Notes under the pieces: model-generated
What the model saw: only the letters and a program-made list of their open reading frames with translations
What the model was told of the DNA's origin: nothing
Database searches by the model: none
Assembly (NCBI RefSeq): GCF_001591045.1
Contig: NZ_BCUA01000033.1
Span: 1-40,149 of the forward strand
DNA: 40,149 nucleotides
Reading direction: 5' to 3'
Source of the DNA: Sphingopyxis granuli NBRC 100800
GTDB lineage: Bacteria > Pseudomonadota > Alphaproteobacteria > Sphingomonadales > Sphingomonadaceae
Program-made: the position numbers and the translations under genes
In this document: in pieces, positions 1-7,394 of the stretch
How positions within the stretch are numbered: position 1 is the first letter of the stretch
Layout of the letters: every line of letters begins with the position of its first letter

Positions 1-182
1 TTGTCGAGCGTCGAACCCGAGATCGCTCGGCGAAGCCGCGCATTCTCCTTCTCCATATAGGTCTGTTCCATGACACCGATCTACGACACGCTGCCGCCTT
101 CGTTGCTCCCCTGCGCCAGCACAATCTCCGCTCCACGCAGCTTGCCGATAATCTCTTCCGGGCGGTGCTGCTCGCTCGGCAT
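1..182 (-). pseudogene. IS3-family transposase OrfA remnant
   Basis: Read on the minus strand from the ATG at 182, the translation begins MPSEQHRPEEIIGKLRGAE and continues to VLAQGSNEGGSVS. This matches the start of IS3-family OrfA proteins (helix-turn-helix, 'PEEIIGKLREAEVVLAQG' type). An in-frame TAG follows at about codon 34. After it the frame continues IGVMEQTYMEKENARLRRA, the end of the same domain, but the usual 'YYRWRKEYGG...LKELEKEN' segment is missing. So there is a stop plus an internal in-frame deletion. The remnant runs off the window edge at base 1. Family match is from memory of OrfA motifs; the lesions are seen directly. Confidence 0.8.
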
Positions 183-632
183 TCATAACTTTCTTCGGCG
201 TCCCAAAAATCATCAATTTTTGGACCACTCAGAACGGAGCGGATCAGATGCTTCTGGGCGGATTGCTCGCGGCATTAATTGCAAATTCGCGGGTGCCTAA
301 TCCATTTTCAGCAAGGTTGGCACGATATTTCATCGCCTCAGCGAATTGATCGGCCGGCGCTGTGAGGGGGCTCGTGCAAAAGATGGATTCCGTATCGTGT
401 CATCGGCCTGACAATCAGGAATACACACGATCGCCTTCTCGCGGCGCGCGCCGCTTTATGAGAAGAGAAGTATTAATTTGAATATTGCTTCTATCTATAT
501 CGAATTAACGAAGATATTAGCTATTTTTACTTCATTATGCTAGAAATTAAAACTCATATAATTGAAAGTATTTTTACTTGATCATGGAGGGATTCATTTT
601 CATAATTTATCTCTAAAATGGAGATTGTAATT
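183..632. other. Gene-poor region, AT-rich in its right half
   Basis: No convincing intact gene. A perfect inverted repeat with 8-bp arms (203-210 and 216-223) lies just upstream of the OrfA remnant and may belong to the insertion-element end. On the minus strand, 399 to 244 is an open stretch of about 51 codons ending in TGA (contains QFAEAMKYRANLAENGL), which looks protein-like but has no start; it may be the tail of a lost gene. From about 465 to 600 the DNA turns strongly AT-rich and holds an 11-bp direct repeat (522-532 and 569-579), a likely promoter zone for the next gene. Confidence 0.5.
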
Positions 633-1172
633 ATGTCTATAAAGCCGCCAAATCTTTCTTCGCTTTCTAAGGCCGTTGCAAACGCGATGACCAAGGATTT
701 CCTGACACTCGCCTGTCGATTGCGCGAGGTTCAAAATCTCGACCCCGATATGTTCCCGCAAGTAATCAAGGTCGCTGGCATCGGTAGGCGCAGGGCTTAT
801 GCATTGATTCAGATCGACAATAGCTTCCGAAAATTGGACTTTGATCGAGATCGGCTTTTGGGTGTTGGTTGGGCCAAGGCGGTGATTCTCGCTCGGCATG
901 TTGATCAGCAAAACTGCGATAAACTTCTTGGCTTCGCGGAAGAGCACACCGTCCATGATCTGGCCGTCCTTCTGTCTGGGGGGAAGCTCAACGCCAACCA
1001 GCGTGTCGTGCTGCTCTATTTCTCGATCGAGGAATATGAGCTGTTTGAGCAGATGGCTCTTGCCCATGGTGCGACACGTGAAGGGCGCGGTCTCGCTGGC
1101 AAGGAGCGGGCCATTATCGACATGATGCGTGCGCTTCGCATGTATATGTCAGCATCGAGAAAGCGATGGTGA
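633..1172 (+). CDS. Hypothetical protein, 179 aa
   Basis: The ATG at 633 is preferred over the in-frame ATG at 618 because GGAG at 620-623 sits 9 bases before it. No signal peptide or membrane segment is seen. The middle contains LLGVGWAKAVILARHVDQ followed by a helix with FAEEHTVHDL; this 'GW-K---A--V--EN---LL--A---TV-DL' pattern occurs in uncharacterised proteobacterial proteins, some near mobile elements. An N-terminal part around VIKVAGIGRRRAYALIQI could be a small DNA-binding-type helical fold, which is inference. It stands alone next to an IS3 remnant in AT-rich DNA, consistent with horizontal acquisition. Function unknown. Confidence 0.65.
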   Translation: MSIKPPNLSSLSKAVANAMTKDFLTLACRLREVQNLDPDMFPQVIKVAGIGRRRAYALIQIDNSFRKLDFDRDRLLGVGWAKAVILARHVDQQNCDKLLGFAEEHTVHDLAVLLSGGKLNANQRVVLLYFSIEEYELFEQMALAHGATREGRGLAGKERAIIDMMRALRMYMSASRKRW

Positions 1173-1341
1173 GGAATCGAATATGCTGGGAGCGTGCCCA
1201 ACTTCGTCGCGCGATCAGCTTGAACAAGTGGTTTTCGAGGAAGCTGTCCAGCGTAGCTTTTGAGCCTCGCGCTGAGGGCGCCTGAATCAACGTCCTGCGG
1301 CTGCCCCACATGACGATGTGGGAATCTTCGAGCCACCTCAT
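1114..1341 (-). CDS. Possible small ORF, 75 aa, unrecognised
   Basis: A minus-strand ORF starting at 1341 with a good ribosome-binding sequence (GGAGGAAT about 5 bases before the ATG). It starts MRWLEDSHIVMWGSRRT and its 3' end overlaps the end of the convergent hypothetical gene by 59 bases. An inverted repeat (1305-1311 with 1316-1322) lies within its first codons. No family recognised. The strong Shine-Dalgarno is the only positive evidence; it could be a fragment of a lost gene or chance. Confidence 0.22.
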   Translation of the reverse strand: MRWLEDSHIVMWGSRRTLIQAPSARGSKATLDSFLENHLFKLIARRSWARSQHIRFLTIAFSMLTYTCEAHASCR

Positions 1342-1461
1342 CCGTGATTCCTCCGATTAGTCGTCGAACGGAACCGTCGGCAAGCTAGGGACTTGGGCAC
1401 GAGCTTGGGCTATTAAACGCTGACAGAAGTTTGGTATTCGTACTTCGCGCCAAACCATCGT

Positions 1462-1689
1462 TCACTGATATACGGGCGGTAGGTCCTTGGTGAGAGCCGC
1501 CACGTCGCACCGTAGGGCGAGGCAGAGCTTGCACAGGATCGAAAAGGACACGTTGCGATCAGCTCGCTCGATTCCGCCCACATAGGAGCGGTCGATATCG
1601 GCCATCAAGGCGAGTTCTTCCTGCGACAGGCCGACCTCTTTCCGGCGGCGGCGAATGCGCTTTCCCAGCTCCTTGTTGAAGTCCTCCAT
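1462..1689 (-). CDS. XRE-family helix-turn-helix regulator, 75 aa
   Basis: A compact single-domain DNA-binding protein. Residues about 8-62 form a classic HTH_3/Cro-C1 domain: LGKRIRRRRKEVGLSQEELA then ADIDRSYVGGIERADRNVS, with the recognition helix around SYVGGIER. No C-terminal effector domain is present, so it resembles small phage-type repressors, orphan XRE proteins and controller (C) proteins of restriction-modification systems. No restriction or methylase gene is in view. It is divergent from the secreted protein at 1800. Palindromes between the two genes (a 10-bp one at 1691-1700 and GGAC/GTCC dyads at 1717-1740) suggest autoregulation and control of the neighbour. Fold call is secure; target is inferred. 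Confidence 0.88.
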   Translation of the reverse strand: MEDFNKELGKRIRRRRKEVGLSQEELALMADIDRSYVGGIERADRNVSFSILCKLCLALRCDVAALTKDLPPVYQ

Positions 1690-1716
1690 ACCCCATGGGG
1701 TCGTTGAAAATGGGAC

Positions 1717-1740
1717 GGACAGTCCACGGACGATCGTCCG
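1717..1740. promoter_or_regulatory. Two adjacent GGAC/GTCC dyads, candidate operator
   Basis: GGAC-A-GTCC occupies 1717-1725 and GGAC-GATC-GTCC occupies 1728-1739, inside a perfect 14-bp palindrome at 1727-1740. Both lie 28-51 bases upstream of the XRE gene start and about 60-80 bases upstream of the ATG at 1800. Paired dyads upstream of a short XRE gene resemble operators of autoregulated Cro/C proteins. The dyads are seen directly; their role is inference. Confidence 0.5.
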
Positions 1741-1799
1741 TATTTCTTAACCTTTCGCGGTTATTGGCCTTTCACCTAATCGCTTTGATGGAGGGTTAT

Positions 1800-2435
1800 A
1801 TGAAGGATTGGAAAGTAGCGGCGGCGATGATCGCGCTTATGGTGAGCGGGACGGCGCAGGCGCAGACAGCCTTTTACTGGCTAGCGCCGGAAGCGCAGCC
1901 AGCGGGAGAGGCGAAACGCTATTATCTGCCGATGGGGACGCCACTGATGCTGCGAACCCGGACGCAGGTTTCGACGAAGGACAACAAACCCGGCGATCGC
2001 CTCTATCTGGAGGTTGCCGAGAGCGTCTCGTTTCGCGGCCAGATTATCATTCCGATCGGCGCGCCGGTCTTTGCCGAAGTGTCGCGTGTCCAACGCAACG
2101 GGCACTTCGGTAAGAAGGGGAAACTCGAAATCCGGCTGATCAGTGCCGAGACGCCCAGCGGCCCGGTGCGGCTGAGCGGCGCCGCCTATGATGAAGGCAA
2201 GAGCGGTACCGCGGCATCGGTGGCAACTATGGCCCTTCTTTCCGGGTTGGGTTTCCTGATCCACGGCACCAGCGCAGAATTGGCGCCCGGGACGCCTGTA
2301 CAGGCATATCTCGCAGAACCGCTGCGATTCACTTGGTATCCTGAAGCTGGATCAAGGGTTGCGATGCAGCAGGCTCGGCCTGATAGTTTCAATGGACCCA
2401 CTCCCGGGTTTTCGATATCGAGTGCGCCGGATTGA
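1800..2435 (+). CDS. Exported hypothetical protein, TrbI/VirB10-like fold suspected
   Basis: The start is placed at the ATG at 1800, which follows GGAGGG (1790-1795) and gives a clean signal peptide: MKDWKVAAAMIALMVSGTAQA, cleavage after AQA. The mature part (about 190 aa) is beta-rich. It includes MGTPLMLRTRTQVSTK, a run GDRLYLEVAESVSFRGQ and IPIGAPVFAEVSRVQRNGHF, then a glycine/serine-rich stretch SGTAASVATMALLSGLGFLI near residue 145. The 'G-pL-lrt-t-vst' and 'iP-G--v-geV--' pattern recalls the beta-barrel of VirB10/TrbI and related envelope proteins; this is weak homology. It is a periplasmic or outer-membrane-associated protein of unknown role, standing alone near an EPS locus. Confidence 0.7.
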   Translation: MKDWKVAAAMIALMVSGTAQAQTAFYWLAPEAQPAGEAKRYYLPMGTPLMLRTRTQVSTKDNKPGDRLYLEVAESVSFRGQIIIPIGAPVFAEVSRVQRNGHFGKKGKLEIRLISAETPSGPVRLSGAAYDEGKSGTAASVATMALLSGLGFLIHGTSAELAPGTPVQAYLAEPLRFTWYPEAGSRVAMQQARPDSFNGPTPGFSISSAPD

Positions 2436-2784
2436 TGGCGCACTCGCGCGGCGGGGATATTGGGCCGATCCTGATCGTGGTTCGCGCCCACCTCGGCTAA
2501 CTCAATGCCATTTGCTGCCAGGTCGTTTATTATAGCCGAGCATCGGCCAATTTCAGCAAGCGGCGTTGACCTGCGCTGACTGAATGGTTTGATTGAGGCA
2601 GCGCTACGGTCAAAGGGCTGATTTGTTACTAATCAAGAATGGGGTTTGGCGCATTATTGAATGTGCCGCCGACTAATATGTGGCACGCTCTCATGCTGGT
2701 CGTCGGGCGCAATGCGCTAGATTTCCTGGTAGAGACGGCCGTTATTCTGAGGTGCGGTTGATTGAGCCGAAAGTCACCTGATAG
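2436..2784. other. Intergenic, no gene seen
   Basis: About 350 bases between two convergent genes. No ORF with protein-like character, no tRNA-like fold and no strong hairpin followed by a T-run was found on either strand. It probably holds only the 3' ends of two transcription units. Confidence 0.5.
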
Positions 2785-3903
2785 CTATCCAGAAGTTTGA
2801 GCAACAATCTGTGCTATCCTTTCTGCTGCCCTGCCGTCACCGAACGGATTATGAGCGCGAGCCATGGTATTATAGGCGTCCTCGTCGTCCAAAAGGCGGA
2901 ATACCTCGGACACGATGCGATTTTTGTCTGTGCCGACTAGGCGTGCAGTGCCCGCCTCGATTCCTTCAGGTCGCTCGGTGGTTTCGCGCATTACCAGCAC
3001 GGGCTTTCCGAGGGATGGCGCCTCTTCCTGCACGCCGCCACTGTCGGTCAGGACCAGTTCGCTGATCGAAAGCAGCCGGACGAAGTGCGGATAGTCGAGC
3101 GGATCGATCAGCGCGACATTGGCAAGGTCGCCCAGAATTGGCTCCATCGCGCTGCGCACATGCGGGTTGGGATGGACGGGAAAGATCACCGCGACGTCGG
3201 GTCGTGCCGCGATCCCGGCGATGGCGTCGGCGATTGCCTTCATTCCGTCACCGAAATTCTCGCGCCGGTGCGATGTGACCGCAATGACGCGCTTGCCCGT
3301 GAACCGCGCGACCAACGGATCAAGCCCCGCAGCGAGCGACGGATCCTCACCGATCCGCGCCTTGGTCGCGAGCAAGGCGTCGATGACCGTGTTGCCGGTG
3401 ACGTGGATCCGCCCCGCTGGCAAATTTTCCGCTCGCAGCGCTGCCGCTGCGGTCTCGGTCGGCGCGAAGTGCAAGTCTGCGACTGCGCCCGCGACCTTGC
3501 GGTTCACTTCTTCGGGCCAGGGGTGATAGATATTGCCGCTGCGCAGCCCCGCCTCGACATGCCCGACCGGAATTTTCCGGAAATAGGCCGCTAACGTCGC
3601 CGCCATGGTCGTCAGCGTGTCGCCGTGAACCAGGATGCGATCCGGCTTTTCCGTGTCGAAGGTCTCGCCAAGCCCGACGACGAGAAGGGCGAGCAGTCCG
3701 TCGAGCGTCTGGTTTGCCTGCATGACATCGAGATCGACATCGGGAGTAATCCGCGCAATGTGCAAGACCTGATCCAGCATCTCGCGGTGCTGGGCCGTGA
3801 CGCACACACGCGCGTCGATGCCGGCCTGGCTTTTCAGCGCGCGGACTACCGGAAACATTTTAATCGCTTCCGGCCGCGTGCCGAAAACTGCCATGACTTT
3901 CAT
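2785..3903 (-). CDS. wecB: UDP-N-acetylglucosamine 2-epimerase (non-hydrolysing)
   Basis: Interconverts UDP-GlcNAc and UDP-ManNAc in the cytoplasm. The start is placed at the ATG at 3903, which begins MKVMAVFGTRPEAIKM, the family's usual N-terminus, with GAGGAGA about 8 bases upstream; an upstream in-frame extension to 3963 is unlikely. The 372-aa length is typical. Hallmarks in order: GTRPEAIK (about residue 8), VHGDTLTTMA, HVEAGLRSGN, WPEEVNRK, TGNTVIDAL, TSHRREN, FPVHPNPHVR, LTDSGGVQEEAP and MRETTERPEG. It lies opposite to the rest of the cluster but should feed wecC at 12012 (UDP-ManNAc to UDP-ManNAcA). A WbpI-type role on a 2,3-diacetamido-uronic acid is an alternative within the same family. 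Confidence 0.95.
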   Translation of the reverse strand: MKVMAVFGTRPEAIKMFPVVRALKSQAGIDARVCVTAQHREMLDQVLHIARITPDVDLDVMQANQTLDGLLALLVVGLGETFDTEKPDRILVHGDTLTTMAATLAAYFRKIPVGHVEAGLRSGNIYHPWPEEVNRKVAGAVADLHFAPTETAAAALRAENLPAGRIHVTGNTVIDALLATKARIGEDPSLAAGLDPLVARFTGKRVIAVTSHRRENFGDGMKAIADAIAGIAARPDVAVIFPVHPNPHVRSAMEPILGDLANVALIDPLDYPHFVRLLSISELVLTDSGGVQEEAPSLGKPVLVMRETTERPEGIEAGTARLVGTDKNRIVSEVFRLLDDEDAYNTMARAHNPFGDGRAAERIAQIVAQTSG

Positions 3904-3983
3904 TCCGCACGTCTCCTCTGGAAGGCACATGATTCTCGACCCATCGCGGCCGCTCGATAACAAGCGGTTTCAGAACTGCCACC

Positions 3984-4037
3984 ACTAATCCACCACATAA
4001 TATGGTATGAACTAATCCACCACATAATATGGTATGA
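3984..4037. repeat. Perfect tandem repeat, 2 x 27 bp
   Basis: Units 3984-4010 and 4011-4037 are identical. The unit begins ACTAATCCACCACATAATAT and is AT-richer than the surroundings. It lies in the divergent spacer between wecB (start 3903, minus) and the phosphatase (start 4189, plus), where promoters are expected; each unit carries a CATAATAT element. A recent duplication or a repeated operator/promoter element are both possible. Confidence 0.9.
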
Positions 4038-4188
4038 AACGACGGCGGCGCGGCGTGTCGTGGGAACGGCGGAATAGGTTGCGCATATATTGTCGTGCCG
4101 ACCCTGCGCTGCTACCGGCGCGCGGATCGCTTGGTTTCTCAGTTTTCATACAGACCCGAGTTTTTCGCCAAAGGTTTATGTCAACACA

Positions 4189-4956
4189 ATGTTTTGGAAG
4201 CGCAGAAATCAGTCCGAGGAACGGCCAGTCACCATCGGTCATGCCGTTCCGTCCGGGCGCCGCGTCTATGCGATCGGAGATATTCACGGTCGGGACGACC
4301 TGTTTGGCCGGATCATCGACGTCATCCGCGACGACAATGCATCGAGGCCAAAGGCCGATATGACACTGATCCTGCTGGGCGATCTCGTCGATCGCGGTCC
4401 TGCGTCGGCCGAGGTCGTCGAACGCGCGCTCAACCTTCATCGCGAATTTCCAGACACCCGGTTGCTAATAGGCAATCATGAGGAGTGTTTTCTCGCCGCG
4501 CTGACCGGCAGCGTCCGCCGGTTGCGCTATTTCATGCGAATCGGCGGCGATGCGACGGTCCGCAGCTATTGGGGAGATGGCGCAAGCCTTGCCGATGCCA
4601 GCTTCGAAGATGTCGCAGGGCGGCTGCCCGCGCTGGTTCCGCAATCCCACGTCGATTTTCTGAATCGCGGCGAGGATTGCATCGAGATCGGCGATTATGC
4701 GTTCGTTCATGCCGGCATTCGCCCCGGCGTACCGATCGAGCGGCAGTCATTGTCCGACCTACGATGGATTCGCGACGAATTTCTCGATGATCTGGGCGAC
4801 CATGGAAAGATGATTGTTCACGGGCACAGTATCACCGTAGAGCCGGATGAACAGATCAATCGGATCGGCATCGACGTCGGTGCGTTCCAGAGCGGGCGTC
4901 TCGCTGCACTGGGGTTGGAAGGCGACCAGCGCTGGTATCTTTTTGCAGGAGAATGA
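4189..4956 (+). CDS. Calcineurin-like metallophosphatase (PP2A-type Ser/Thr phosphatase fold)
   Basis: 255 aa from the ATG at 4189 (begins MFWKRRNQSEERPV). An upstream in-frame extension to 4090 has no family similarity. The binuclear metal motifs are all present: GDIHGRDDL (Asp31, His33), GDLVDRG (Asp65), GNHEE (Asn96, His97), VHAGIRPG and VHGHSI. This is the lambda-phosphatase/PrpA/ApaH-like group that removes phosphate from proteins or small phosphoesters. Short family members of this kind are found in EPS/capsule loci of alphaproteobacteria. No low-molecular-weight tyrosine phosphatase (Wzb) is in the window, so this enzyme may act on the tyrosine kinase at 7391 or on another EPS phosphoprotein; that is inference. 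Confidence 0.88.
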   Translation: MFWKRRNQSEERPVTIGHAVPSGRRVYAIGDIHGRDDLFGRIIDVIRDDNASRPKADMTLILLGDLVDRGPASAEVVERALNLHREFPDTRLLIGNHEECFLAALTGSVRRLRYFMRIGGDATVRSYWGDGASLADASFEDVAGRLPALVPQSHVDFLNRGEDCIEIGDYAFVHAGIRPGVPIERQSLSDLRWIRDEFLDDLGDHGKMIVHGHSITVEPDEQINRIGIDVGAFQSGRLAALGLEGDQRWYLFAGE

Positions 4957-5102
4957 CATCGCGGCGTGGGCGTCGTGCCGCAGGCGCGAGGAGGTCAATT
5001 GCCTCATATCGCTTGTCACTCGCTACGTGAGCGTTTAAGCGCCGACCGACGATGAGTCTGGGTAGTGCGATCGACGCTAGCCCCTTTTGATCCAAGAGTT
5101 CG

Positions 5103-6596
5103 ATGAACAGAATATCCCTGCCGGCTGGTCCTTTTGCTCCGCAAGCTTGGTTTGCGGTGCGGCATCGAATGCCTCTTCTTTTTTTGGTATTCGTGTTTCT
5201 GCTCGGAGGCGGCTCGCGGAGCGACATCGCGTCATTGCCGCTGTTGCGGGGCGCCGCCGTATTGTTCGCTTGCTGGGCGATCACGGGAATGACGCGAGGG
5301 AATTGGAGGCGGATTCGCACACCGCTTGTCCTGATTACGCTCCTCATTCTGTGGACGGCCATTCAGCTTGTGCCCTTGCCGCCGGAGACATGGCAGCCGA
5401 TGCCCGGACGCGAAACGATCGTGGCGATCGACCGGATGCTGGGGCAGCCCGATATCTGGCGCCCAATCTCGCTGACGCCATCGCAGACGTGGAACAGCCT
5501 TCTTGCCCTGACTGTGCCACTGGCGGCCGTCTTAGTGGCGGCACGGATGGATGGCGACGATCAGGGGGAAATGATGTTCGCGATCGTCGGCATCGCGACC
5601 TTCAGTGCTCTCCTGGGCTTGTTTCAGATTCTGTCTGGTATCGGAAGTGCGGTCTATTTTTATCGAATCACCGACCCCGTCTCGATGGTTGGGTTGTTTG
5701 CAAACCGCAACCATCATGCGTTCTTTCTAGCCATCGCGTTGCTTGTCGCCGCGACGCTGTTGCGCGATGAGTTGATGCGCAAGCGACAGCGCAAGATAGT
5801 GCAAGTCGGCCTGACCTTTGCCGCGATCATCCTTACGGCCTCGGTCGCGCTGATCGGATCGCGTGCCGGCTTCGCAGCGGGCGTCGTCGCCTTCTGTATC
5901 GGTTACGCGGTTGTCGGCATGGCGTGGAGCGCAGGTCAGGCGGAACAGGACGGGCGCCGCCGCGATCGCCGTTCGTCGCTGCCGTTGGCGGCGCGCTGGA
6001 AAAAGCTTGTTCTATATGCGCCGCCGGCCCTGCTCATGCTCGTGCTGGGTGTCGTGCTCTGGCTTGGTACCCGGACCAGCGCGGTGGCCCGGTTCATGGG
6101 CGAAGGTGTCGCCGACGATCTGCGTGTCCGCGCATGGCCTACGGTGCAATCCATGATTGAAACTTACTGGCTGACAGGCAGCGGCTTCGGTTCGTTTGCC
6201 TCCGTTTATAAGATGTTCGAGCCGGATGCGCTGTTGCAGCCCAGTTATTTCAACCATGCTCACAACGACTGGACGGAGGCGCTGCTGACCGGCGGGTTGC
6301 CGTTCGTCCTGATCATGCTTGCAACCTTTTTGTGGCTCGGCCGCGCGATCTTGGCGAAGGGGGCGCAGAATTTGATCAAGGGATATCGCGGCGATGTCCG
6401 TCTTTTGGTCCTGGCTGTGACGGGGTTGTTGGCAGCAGCTAGCTTCACCGATTATCCGCTGCGCGTTCCTTCGGTTCAGACTGTTTCGATCATGCTGCTG
6501 CTTATGATCACTTATTCCCGGGCGGGGCGCGCCGAACGCCAAGTGTCTGGCCGTCGTGACCGTGAGCGTGACTGCGATAGCGGCTTGCGAGCATAG
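5103..6596 (+). CDS. O-antigen ligase/polymerase-like membrane protein (Wzy_C domain)
   Basis: A 497-aa polytopic inner-membrane protein with about ten to twelve hydrophobic segments, starting with one at residues 22-36. The central and C-terminal parts carry the Wzy_C/O-antigen ligase signature: GLFANRNHHAFFLAIALL near residue 200, then a loop ending FNHAHNDWTEALLTGGLP near residue 385, whose His residues are typical of this superfamily. A long charged cytoplasmic loop (AEQDGRRRDRRSS) splits the protein. It is first in a plus-strand run with the export proteins, so it may polymerise the repeat unit or ligate chains. A second Wzy-like protein is at 26509; which one polymerises cannot be told from sequence. 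Confidence 0.85.
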   Translation: MNRISLPAGPFAPQAWFAVRHRMPLLFLVFVFLLGGGSRSDIASLPLLRGAAVLFACWAITGMTRGNWRRIRTPLVLITLLILWTAIQLVPLPPETWQPMPGRETIVAIDRMLGQPDIWRPISLTPSQTWNSLLALTVPLAAVLVAARMDGDDQGEMMFAIVGIATFSALLGLFQILSGIGSAVYFYRITDPVSMVGLFANRNHHAFFLAIALLVAATLLRDELMRKRQRKIVQVGLTFAAIILTASVALIGSRAGFAAGVVAFCIGYAVVGMAWSAGQAEQDGRRRDRRSSLPLAARWKKLVLYAPPALLMLVLGVVLWLGTRTSAVARFMGEGVADDLRVRAWPTVQSMIETYWLTGSGFGSFASVYKMFEPDALLQPSYFNHAHNDWTEALLTGGLPFVLIMLATFLWLGRAILAKGAQNLIKGYRGDVRLLVLAVTGLLAAASFTDYPLRVPSVQTVSIMLLLMITYSRAGRAERQVSGRRDRERDCDSGLRA

Positions 6597-6650
6597 TCTC
6601 AGCGTTTATAGCCGTCTCAATTCTCCGGAACTCTGGGATCAATCAACGAC

Positions 6651-7394
6651 ATGAAGCACCTTCGTTCAGCGCTCGCTTTCAGCGTCATGTTGCTTGCAGG
6701 ATGTGGGGGCACTCCGGCGCCCGTCGCCAGCATAGCGAATCCCCCGGTTACCGCATTGACTGAACTTCCGCAGCCTAGCGCCGATGACGGCGTCCGGGCG
6801 AGCCGCGTTGCCTTCATTGGCCCCTTCACCGAATTGCGGGTCGAAGTGTTCGGCGTTCCGGACATGCAGCGGGATATCATGACGGACGGCAAAGGCGGTT
6901 TTACCTTTCCGCTCGTTGGCGAACTGGACGCTGGCGGTAAGACAACCGACGTGATCGCCGAGGAAATCCGTAGCAAGTTGGCGGGGCGCTACGTTCGCGA
7001 TCCTCAGGTTACCGTGAACTTTAAATCGCCGACCACGCCTTTTTCACTTCAATCGATGAGCGTCATCGTCGACGGACAGGTCGAGAAATCGGGTGCGTAT
7101 CCGGTGGTGGGTCGGGTTACGCTGATGCGGGCTGTGGCACTGGCGGGTGGCACGACAGAATATGCCAAGATGGATGATGTCGTGATTTTCCGGACTGTCG
7201 AAGGGAAGGAATATGCGGGGCTCTATAATCTGGGCGCGATTCAGCGCGGCAATTATGCCGATCCCGAGGTCTTCCCCAATGACGTCATAATTGTCGGAGA
7301 TTCGCCGCAGCGGCGGCGAATGCGCGACCTGCTGCAATCGGTGCCGGCATTGCTGTCACCCATCATTCTTTTGGCCAGCGAGTTGAGACGATGA
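6651..7394 (+). CDS. Outer-membrane polysaccharide export (OPX) lipoprotein
   Basis: 247 aa. A lipoprotein signal peptide ends in LLAGC with Cys18 as the lipidation site. Residues about 55-135 form the Poly_export (Wza N-terminal) domain, including TELRVEVFGVPDMQRDIMTD and FPLVGELDAGGKTTDVIAEE. A SLBB domain follows at about 140-200 (VDGQVEKSGAYPVVGRVTL, then ALAGGTTEYA). It is shorter than E. coli Wza (about 380 aa) and nearer to the GumB/GelD type found in xanthan and sphingan loci. It forms or gates the periplasmic and outer-membrane conduit. Its stop overlaps the kinase start (ATGA at 7391-7394), indicating translational coupling. Confidence 0.93.
   Translation: MKHLRSALAFSVMLLAGCGGTPAPVASIANPPVTALTELPQPSADDGVRASRVAFIGPFTELRVEVFGVPDMQRDIMTDGKGGFTFPLVGELDAGGKTTDVIAEEIRSKLAGRYVRDPQVTVNFKSPTTPFSLQSMSVIVDGQVEKSGAYPVVGRVTLMRAVALAGGTTEYAKMDDVVIFRTVEGKEYAGLYNLGAIQRGNYADPEVFPNDVIIVGDSPQRRRMRDLLQSVPALLSPIILLASELRR

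Noticed and set aside
1475..1482. GGCGGTAG, identical to the core of the ops/JUMPstart element of polysaccharide operons
   Set aside because: It lies inside the XRE coding region, 1.3 kb from any EPS gene and not upstream of an operon; RfaH-type control is not typical of alphaproteobacteria. Probably chance.
2701..2784. Imperfect hairpin downstream of wecB as a terminator
   Set aside because: Pairing is interrupted and there is no T-run on the relevant strand.
2811..3988. Several plus-strand open frames over the wecB gene
   Set aside because: They are antisense shadows of a well-supported high-GC gene and show no family motifs or ribosome-binding sites.
4034..4363. ORF beginning in the second 27-bp repeat (MKRRRRGVSW...)
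   Set aside because: Its product resembles nothing, overlaps the phosphatase in another frame, and composition fits chance.
5087..5770. Alternative frame over the first membrane protein gene
   Set aside because: The 5103 frame gives clear membrane segments and Wzy_C motifs; the other frame is Arg-rich and has none.
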